NCBI GenBank assembly: GCA_943913325.1 | Contig: CALTXP010000046.1 | Span: forward strand, 1-11,735 | From: an uncultured Anaerococcus sp. | Lineage (GTDB): Bacteria; Bacillota; Clostridia; Tissierellales; Peptoniphilaceae | Direction: 5' to 3' | DNA length: 11,735 nt | Shown: positions 6,717 through 11,735 of the stretch, piece after piece | Position numbering within the stretch: the stretch's first letter is position 1 | Layout: every line of letters begins with the position of its first letter | Made by a program: the position numbers and the translations under genes | Notes under the pieces: generated by a model | The model's input: only the letters and a program-made list of their open reading frames with translations | What the model was told of the DNA's origin: nothing | Databases searched by the model: none

Positions 6717-6946
6717 AGTAATATAATAAAATAGTAAATACATTAAGAGCACCTGTGGGGTAAGAATTGGTGGCAGAAGTCACATTTAGTCATACTTTAA
6801 ACTCATTTATATGGCTAAAACTCACAACCATAGGGGGCAAAATTGCCAAACCTTGTAATAAATTTCATATCTATAGGGTTTAAATAATGAGTGAATAGAT
6901 ATGATTATAAAATCCTTGTTCAATATAATGTGCAAGGACTTTTTTT
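6717..6946 (+). ncRNA. Structured leader RNA of the pot operon, candidate riboswitch of unrecognised class
   Basis: Several helices can be drawn by hand. P1 TGTGGG 6754-6759 with CTCACA 6821-6826 encloses two hairpins: A (6770-6774/6779-6783, AGAA loop) and B (TTTAGTCATA 6785-6794 with TATGGCTAAA 6810-6819, 10 bp, one G-U). Next come a small GGCA/TGCC hairpin (6836-6847) and a 10-bp stem TCATATCTAT 6865-6874 / ATAGATATGA 6895-6904. The loop of that stem (GGGTTT, 6876-6881) can pair back to AAACCT (6848-6853) as a pseudoknot. An intrinsic terminator closes the leader. I see no motifs of TPP, SAM, lysine, glycine, cobalamin, purine, FMN, guanidine or T-box leaders. A polyamine ligand is inferred only from the downstream genes. 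Confidence 0.6.
6913..6946 (+). terminator. Intrinsic terminator at the end of the pot leader
   Basis: TCCTTG (6913-6918) pairs with CAAGGA (6933-6938), extendable by a T-G pair inside, followed after one C by seven T (6940-6946). It lies 20 nt before the potD ribosome binding site, so it would stop transcription ahead of the operon unless an alternative structure forms. Confidence 0.75.
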
Positions 6947-6975
6947 GTCTAAAATTAAAAAAGCTAGGAGGGAAT

Positions 6976-8010
6976 ATGAGAAAGAAAAGTTTTTTATTAG
7001 TTTTGATTTTACTATTTTTAACATCATGTAAGTCAGATAATAAGAAGCAAGTAGTAGTATTTAATGCAGGAGAATACTTAGACTTAGATCTTATACCAGA
7101 ATTTGAGAAAAAAACAGGTATTGATGTTATTTATGAAACATTCACTTCTGATGAAGAAATGTTTATAAAGTTATCTCAATCTTCAAATAATTATGATGTA
7201 ATATTTCCTTCAGACTACATGGTAGAACGTCTAAAGAAGAATGATATGTTGGAAAAAATTGACTTTTCTAATATCCCTAATTTTAAATACATAGATGACG
7301 AATATAAGGGATTAGATTTTGATCCTAGTAATGAATATACAGTTCCTTATTTTACATCACATTTTGGTATAGTTTATAATACAGATATTATAAAAGAACC
7401 TATGACAAAATGGGCTGATTTATGGAATCCTAAATATAAGGGAGAAATCATAATGTATGATTTACCTAGACTTAGCCTATCAGTAGCTTTACAAAAGCTG
7501 GGCTATTCCATAAATACGAGAGATATGGATCAGATAAATGAAGCAAAAGAAGAATTAATTAAACAAAAGCCTCTGGTTTATGCTTATCTTACAGATGAGG
7601 CCCGTGATTTGGTAGTTCAAGGAGATGCGGCTATAACTGTGATGTATTCAGGAGATGCCTTGATGATGCAAAAGCAAAATCCTTATCTAAAGTATGTAAT
7701 ACCAAAGGAAGGTATGAATCTTCAAGTGGATTCTATGGCTATACCAAAAGGTGCTAAGAATAAAGAGAATGCCGAAGCTTTTATAAATTATTTTACAGAT
7801 CCTAAAGTATCAAGTATCAATGCTAAATGGATGGAGGGATTTACCTCGGCTGTAAAAGGAGTTAGAGAAAATCTTCCAGCTTATATAGCAAATTCTAAGA
7901 TAGTTTATCCAGATTTTGAAAAATTACCAGAGATTGAAATGTTTAAAGATTTAGAAGATTATATGCAGGTTTATAATGACGTCTGGGTAGATGTATTAGC
8001 TGCATATTGA
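6976..8010 (+). CDS. potD: Spermidine/putrescine-binding lipoprotein PotD
   Basis: The extracellular substrate-binding component of a polyamine ABC importer, 344 residues. A lipoprotein signal peptide is clear: MRKK, a hydrophobic core, then the lipobox LTSC with Cys18 as the lipid-anchor residue. The mature part begins with the PotD-family pattern VFNAGEYLDLDLIPEFEKKT (32-51, the polyamine pocket side) and contains YDVIFPSDYM and YFTSHFGIVYNTD-type blocks. The start at 6976 is set by AGGAGGG 3 nt upstream and by the signal peptide. An in-frame ATG at 6901 would translate through the terminator hairpin and add an implausible N-terminus. It is first in the operon (D-A-B-C order), 10 nt before potA. 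Spermidine versus putrescine preference cannot be told from sequence alone. Confidence 0.92.
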   Translation: MRKKSFLLVLILLFLTSCKSDNKKQVVVFNAGEYLDLDLIPEFEKKTGIDVIYETFTSDEEMFIKLSQSSNNYDVIFPSDYMVERLKKNDMLEKIDFSNIPNFKYIDDEYKGLDFDPSNEYTVPYFTSHFGIVYNTDIIKEPMTKWADLWNPKYKGEIIMYDLPRLSLSVALQKLGYSINTRDMDQINEAKEELIKQKPLVYAYLTDEARDLVVQGDAAITVMYSGDALMMQKQNPYLKYVIPKEGMNLQVDSMAIPKGAKNKENAEAFINYFTDPKVSSINAKWMEGFTSAVKGVRENLPAYIANSKIVYPDFEKLPEIEMFKDLEDYMQVYNDVWVDVLAAY

Positions 8011-8020
8011 GGAGAAGAAG

Positions 8021-9085
8021 ATGAGTCTAATTTTACAACTTAAGAATATTAACAAATATTTCGATGGCAAGAAGATAATAGATAATATAAGTTTATCAGT
8101 GGAAAGAGGAGAGTTTTTAACTCTTATAGGCCCATCTGGATGTGGAAAGACAACAACTCTTAGAATAATAGCTGGCTTTGAACATCCAGATGAGGGAGAA
8201 GTTATATTTGAGGGAAAAGATATTTCCAATATTTCACCAAATTATAGGAATATAAATACGGTTTTTCAAAATTACGCCCTATTTCCACATCTTAACGTTT
8301 TCGATAACGTAGCCTTTGGTTTAAGAATAAAAAAGATAGAAGAAAAAGATATTAAAATTAAGGTCAGTAGAGCTTTAGATTTAGTTGATCTAAGCGGTTA
8401 TGGCAATCGTGCTATATCTAGATTATCAGGTGGACAAAAGCAAAGGGTAGCCATAGCAAGGGCCATTGTAAATGAACCAGAAATTATACTTTTTGATGAG
8501 CCACTTGGAGCTTTAGATTTAAAACTTAGAAAAAGGATGCAGGTTGAGTTAAAAAACATTCAAAAGGAAGTAGGAATTACATTTATCTATGTAACTCACG
8601 ATCAAGAAGAAGCCCTATCTATGTCTGATAAAATTGCTGTTATGAATAGTGGAATTATAGAACAATATGGGACTCCACAATACATTTATGAAGAGCCAGT
8701 AAATGCTTTTGTTGCAAACTTTTTAGGGGATTCTAATATCTTTAAAGGAAAGATGGTAGATATATCAAAAGTAAATTTCTTAGGTTATGATTATCCTTGC
8801 GTAGACAAGTTGGAGCCTGGAAAAAGTGTAAGTGTAATGCTTCGTCCTGAATACTTATATTTAAGTAATGAAGCTAATCTAAGAGGCAAAGTAGAAAATT
8901 CGATGTTTAAGGGAACTTACTATGATTTGAAAATTACAGGTAAAGATTTTTCTATAAATGTCCACAATCCAGAAAATATTCCTATTGGAGCAGAAGTATG
9001 TGTTGCAATCGACCCTGATGCTATACACGTTATGGAGGAAGTTAGTAAAGACTTTGATATTTATTCTAAGAGGGAGAAGTCATGA
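8021..9085 (+). CDS. potA: Spermidine/putrescine ABC transporter ATP-binding protein PotA
   Basis: The ATPase that powers polyamine import from the cytoplasmic face with PotB and PotC. All ABC motifs are intact in the 354-residue protein: Walker A GPSGCGKT (37-44), Q-loop Gln83, signature LSGGQ (135-139), Walker B IILFDEP (155-161) with catalytic Glu160, and switch His193 in VTHDQEEA. The C-terminal part (about 240-345) is the TOBE-type regulatory domain of the CUT1/PotA group, including MLRPEYLYLS. The ribosome binding site GGAG follows directly on the potD stop, 6 nt before the ATG. The end overlaps potB by 4 nt (ATGA). Confidence 0.95.
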   Translation: MSLILQLKNINKYFDGKKIIDNISLSVERGEFLTLIGPSGCGKTTTLRIIAGFEHPDEGEVIFEGKDISNISPNYRNINTVFQNYALFPHLNVFDNVAFGLRIKKIEEKDIKIKVSRALDLVDLSGYGNRAISRLSGGQKQRVAIARAIVNEPEIILFDEPLGALDLKLRKRMQVELKNIQKEVGITFIYVTHDQEEALSMSDKIAVMNSGIIEQYGTPQYIYEEPVNAFVANFLGDSNIFKGKMVDISKVNFLGYDYPCVDKLEPGKSVSVMLRPEYLYLSNEANLRGKVENSMFKGTYYDLKITGKDFSINVHNPENIPIGAEVCVAIDPDAIHVMEEVSKDFDIYSKREKS

Positions 9086-9906
9086 AAAAATATTTGAATA
9101 TATACCTTGTTTGGGCAGGAGTTTTCATAATATTACCAATATTACTAATACTTTTTTATTCATTTAATGGCTCCGAATCTATAGCTTTTGACCATTTTAA
9201 ATTTAGTTTTATAAATTATAGGAAGTTCTTTGAACCCTTATACTTAAAAATGTTATCTGTGACATTACTTATAGCGTTCTTATCAACTCTAGGTTGTCTT
9301 TTAATAGGTTATCCTGTTGCATATATAATATCAAAAATGGATGAGAGAATAGCTTCTTCCCTTATTTTTGTATTTATAATGCCTATGTGGATTAATCTTT
9401 TACTTAGGACCTATGGTTGGATAACACTTTTAGGTAGGAATGGGATTCTTAATAGATTTATAGCTATTCTTGGAGGGAAGTCACTTGGTGTTATGTATAC
9501 TCCAACGGCAGTAATTTTGGGTATGATTTATGAATTCTTACCTTTCATGGTAATTCAAATTTATAATGCTCTTAAGAAAGTTGACCCTAATCTAATTGAT
9601 GCTGGATTAGACTTAGGAGCAGATAGGAAAACTATATTTAGAAAAGTAATTTTTCCACTTTCTTTACCAGGTGTTTATACTGGAATTATAATGGTATTTA
9701 TTCCAGCTATTTCTACTTTTGTAGTTTCCAATTTGCTTGGAGGACAGAAAGTATACATGATAGGTAATCTTATTGACCAACAATTTACCTTTACTGGCGA
9801 CTGGGGGTTTGGTTCAGCTACAGCTATAATTCTTATGATAATCTTAATTCTAGCACTAGCTATTCAAAGAAGATTTGGTAGAGATTTAGAGGAAGATATA
9901 GTATGA
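9082..9906 (+). CDS. potB: Spermidine/putrescine ABC transporter permease PotB
   Basis: The first of the two inner-membrane permeases of the polyamine importer, 274 residues with six predicted membrane segments (about 8-26, 58-84, 90-112, 140-162, 195-216 and 245-262). The coupling-helix (EAA) region that contacts PotA is at about 172-198: DAGLDLGAD, then PLSLPG at 192-197. The block IMPMWINLLLRTYGW (99-113) is typical of PotB rather than PotC. Start and stop codons overlap those of potA and potC by 4 nt each, so the three proteins are probably made in a coupled fashion. Confidence 0.93.
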   Translation: MKKYLNIYLVWAGVFIILPILLILFYSFNGSESIAFDHFKFSFINYRKFFEPLYLKMLSVTLLIAFLSTLGCLLIGYPVAYIISKMDERIASSLIFVFIMPMWINLLLRTYGWITLLGRNGILNRFIAILGGKSLGVMYTPTAVILGMIYEFLPFMVIQIYNALKKVDPNLIDAGLDLGADRKTIFRKVIFPLSLPGVYTGIIMVFIPAISTFVVSNLLGGQKVYMIGNLIDQQFTFTGDWGFGSATAIILMIILILALAIQRRFGRDLEEDIV

Positions 9907-10697
9907 GAAAAATAATTGATAGGATTTATACTATACTTGTATTTGTCTTTCTTTATGCGCCAATAGTTGTAATGATAGTATTTTCATTTAATGATAGTAA
10001 ATTACGTGGAAAGTGGGCTGGATTTACTACTAAATGGTACGTTGAACTTTTTGAAAATCCTGAAATAATTTCTGCCGTTAGAACAACTCTAATAGTTGCA
10101 ATAGTTGCTACTATAGTTGCAAGCTTTATAGGGACACTTTCAGCTATAGGTATTTCAGAATTACGTGGTAGAAAAAAAGATATGGTTTTGAATATTAACT
10201 ATTTGCCAGTTTTAAATCCAGATATAATAACAGCAATTTCTCTTATGGGATTATATGGTTTTTTAAAATTACAATTAGGATATATAACCATGATTTTATC
10301 TCATATAATGTTTTGCATACCATATGTGGTACTGACAGTCTTGCCTGCAGTTGAATCAATGGATAAAAATATAATTGAAGCAGCTCTAGACTTAGGTGCA
10401 ACTCCCTCTTATGCAGTAAGAAATGTATTGATTCCAAATATTAAAAACGGTATACTAGCAGGTGCTTTGATTTCATTTACCCTTTCTATAGACGACTTTG
10501 CGATTTCATATTTTACAACAGGCAATGGTGTATCAAATCTATCTATGACTATATATGGTATGGCAAGGCGTGGGATTAATCCAGCTATTAATGCACTTTC
10601 TGCAATAATATTTGTAATTGTATTTATTTTTCTACTTTTGAAAAATAGAAAGATTATATTTGAGAAAGAAGAACCAAAGACTAATTTTTTATCATAA
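9903..10697 (+). CDS. potC: Spermidine/putrescine ABC transporter permease PotC
   Basis: The second membrane permease, 264 residues with six predicted membrane segments. FLYAPIVVMIVFSFN (16-30) and the LPVLNPDIITAISLM block (101-115) are PotC features. The EAA coupling loop is at about 159-184 (EAALDLGAT, then IPNIKNGI). TLSIDDFAISYF (193-204) is the usual PotC signature. It overlaps potB by 4 nt and ends the operon. The next promoter's -35 box begins 5 nt after the stop, with no terminator between. Confidence 0.93.
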   Translation: MRKIIDRIYTILVFVFLYAPIVVMIVFSFNDSKLRGKWAGFTTKWYVELFENPEIISAVRTTLIVAIVATIVASFIGTLSAIGISELRGRKKDMVLNINYLPVLNPDIITAISLMGLYGFLKLQLGYITMILSHIMFCIPYVVLTVLPAVESMDKNIIEAALDLGATPSYAVRNVLIPNIKNGILAGALISFTLSIDDFAISYFTTGNGVSNLSMTIYGMARRGINPAINALSAIIFVIVFIFLLLKNRKIIFEKEEPKTNFLS

Positions 10698-10701
10698 TAA
10701 T

Positions 10702-10730
10702 TTGACAAATAGTATGATTTATAGTAATAT
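10702..10730 (+). promoter_or_regulatory. Sigma-A promoter of rplM-rpsI
   Basis: TTGACA (10702-10707), 17 bp, then TAATAT (10725-10730). Transcription should start near 10737, at the 5' edge of the structured leader. Confidence 0.82.
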
Positions 10731-10736
10731 AGAGCA

Positions 10737-10875
10737 GTCGATCATTAAGTTTCTTTTATGAAACTTTTCGGTCAAATCGCGCTTCCTGTAAGCGATTTTA
10801 AAAATAAATGTCAGGACGAGTACAGCCGCCACCTATCAGCTGCGGTGTCTAAATATGATAGGCGAAAATTTTTAT
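10737..10875 (+). ncRNA. L13 ribosomal protein leader (rplM leader)
   Basis: The conserved core of the Firmicute L13 leader is recognisable: a hairpin with GCTTCCTGTAAGC (10781-10793) followed by ATGTCAGGACGA (10808-10819). Helices seen are AAGTTTC 10747-10753 / GAAACTT 10760-10766, AAATCGC 10774-10780 / GCGATTT 10792-10798, and CCTATCA 10832-10838 / TGATAGG 10856-10862. The hairpin loop TCCTG (10784-10788) can form a pseudoknot with CAGGA (10812-10816). In this family L13 is thought to bind the leader and repress its own operon. No T-tract terminator is visible here, so control could be translational. Confidence 0.8.
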
Positions 10876-10888
10876 AGGAGGAATATTG

Positions 10889-11329
10889 ATGAAATATCAA
10901 AAAACTTACACTCCAAGTGCAAACGACGTAGAAAGAAAATGGTATGTCGTTGATGCAGAAGGAGCTGTTTTAGGACGTCTTGCTAGCCAAGTTGCAGCAA
11001 TTTTAAGAGGAAAAAACAAGGCTACATTTACTCCAAATATGGATATGGGAGATTATGTAATTGTTGTTAACGCTGATAAAGTTAAACTTACTGGAAACAA
11101 AGAAAATCAAAAAGAATACAAGAGATATTCAGGATATGCTGGAGGACTTAAAATCACATCTTATAAAGATATGATGGATAAACATCCAGAAAGAATCGTT
11201 GAACATGCAGTTGTTGGTATGCTTCCACACAACAAATTAGGTCGTCAAATGGCTAAAAAACTTAGAGTAGTAGCAGGACCTGATCATAATCACGAAGCAC
11301 AAATGCCTGAAAAATTGGAATTAAAGTAA
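10889..11329 (+). CDS. rplM: 50S ribosomal protein L13
   Basis: An early-assembling large-subunit protein that binds 23S rRNA. It has 146 residues, the normal bacterial length. Family segments seen are RKWYVVDAEGAVLGRLAS near the N-terminus, LRGKNKATFTPNMDMGDYVI in the middle, and MLPHNKLGRQMAKKLRV near the C-terminus. The ATG at 10889 is preferred: AGGAGG (10876-10881) lies 7 nt upstream. The in-frame TTG just before it (10886) is too close. First gene of the classic rplM-rpsI operon, 13 nt before rpsI, and probably autoregulated through its leader. Confidence 0.97.
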   Translation: MKYQKTYTPSANDVERKWYVVDAEGAVLGRLASQVAAILRGKNKATFTPNMDMGDYVIVVNADKVKLTGNKENQKEYKRYSGYAGGLKITSYKDMMDKHPERIVEHAVVGMLPHNKLGRQMAKKLRVVAGPDHNHEAQMPEKLELK

Positions 11330-11342
11330 GGAGACTTAAATA

Positions 11343-11735
11343 ATGGCAGATACAATTATACAATCAACAGGACGTAGAAAAACTTCTGTTGCCAGAGTTA
11401 CAATGAAACCAGGTAGCGGAAATATCTTAGTAAATGGTAAAAATTTAGAAGATTATTTTGACTTTGAAACACTAAGAATTATTGCAAAATCACCACTAAC
11501 ACTTACAGAAAATGAAAATGACTTTGATATTAAAGTTAATGTTAATGGTGGCGGATACAACGGACAAGCTGGAGCTATTAGACACGCTATAGCTAGAGCG
11601 TTACTTGAAGTAAATCCTGATTATAGACAAGCTCTTAAGAGAGCAGGCTTTCTTACACGTGACCCACGTAAAAAGGAAAGATACAAAGCAGGTCAAAAAA
11701 AGGCAAGAAAATCTTCACAATTCTCAAAGAGATAA
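11343..11735 (+). CDS. rpsI: 30S ribosomal protein S9
   Basis: A small-subunit protein whose C-terminal tail reaches the P-site tRNA. The 130-residue protein is complete: it starts with the typical IIQSTGRRKTSVARVTMKPG block, contains VNGGGYNGQAGAIRHAIARA in the middle, and ends with the canonical basic tail QFSKR. The TAA stop is the last codon of the window. GGAG follows on the rplM stop as ribosome binding site. Nothing downstream is visible, so the end of the operon is unknown. Confidence 0.97.
   Translation: MADTIIQSTGRRKTSVARVTMKPGSGNILVNGKNLEDYFDFETLRIIAKSPLTLTENENDFDIKVNVNGGGYNGQAGAIRHAIARALLEVNPDYRQALKRAGFLTRDPRKKERYKAGQKKARKSSQFSKR

Noticed and set aside
6721..6946. Pot leader as a T-box, SAM, lysine or second TPP element
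   Set aside because: The T-box signature, the CTGAGA/GGATAA pair of TPP and the conserved cores of the SAM and lysine aptamers are all missing.
6901..6975. In-frame N-terminal extension of PotD from ATG 6901
   Set aside because: The extension would run through the leader terminator hairpin and place a signal peptide 25 residues inside. AGGAGGG and the lipoprotein signal both mark 6976 as the start.
8958..9167. Plus-strand frame overlapping the potA/potB junction
   Set aside because: It is out of frame with both genes, whose own 4-nt overlap is the normal operon arrangement.
10886..10888. TTG as start of rplM
   Set aside because: It is only 4 nt from AGGAGG, and the adjacent ATG at 10889 has better spacing and gives the normal L13 N-terminus.

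Overview
The window is an AT-rich bacterial chromosome segment with Gram-positive (Bacillota) hallmarks: strong AGGAGG-type ribosome binding sites, near-consensus sigma-A promoters, a lipoprotein-type PotD, a TrkA/TrkH pair, a TPP riboswitch and an L13 leader ahead of rplM-rpsI. Base composition, codon use and gene set suggest an anaerobic coccus of the Anaerococcus/Peptoniphilus group. That assignment is a judgement from familiarity, not a computed result.

Layout. 1-404: no convincing gene, but a 138-bp unit with perfect 13-bp inverted ends lies just downstream of the first gene. 405-686 (minus): a small GNAT acetyltransferase. 687-827: a divergent intergenic region with a 16-bp operator-like palindrome. 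828-1562 (perhaps from 780): an unidentified multi-pass membrane protein closed by a rho-independent terminator. 1667-4494: trkA-trkH, a potassium uptake system with overlapping genes. 4495-6692: promoter, TPP riboswitch, intrinsic terminator, then thiD and a CytX-like permease, a module that imports and phosphorylates the thiamine pyrimidine HMP. 6682-10697: a perfect-consensus promoter, a roughly 230-nt structured leader ending in an intrinsic terminator, then potD-potA-potB-potC, a spermidine/putrescine ABC importer. 10702-11735: promoter, L13-type leader, rplM and rpsI, which ends exactly at the window edge.

Common theme. Three transport, vitamin or ribosome operons follow one another on the plus strand. 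Each promoter starts within or within a few bases of the preceding stop codon, and no separate terminator lies between operons. In each case a structured RNA leader follows. Two of the leaders have recognisable classes (TPP and L13). The pot leader matches no class I know. It shows a three-way junction, two 10-bp helices, a possible loop pseudoknot and mutually exclusive terminator/antiterminator pairings, so it is the best candidate here for an undescribed regulatory element, plausibly a polyamine-related riboswitch.
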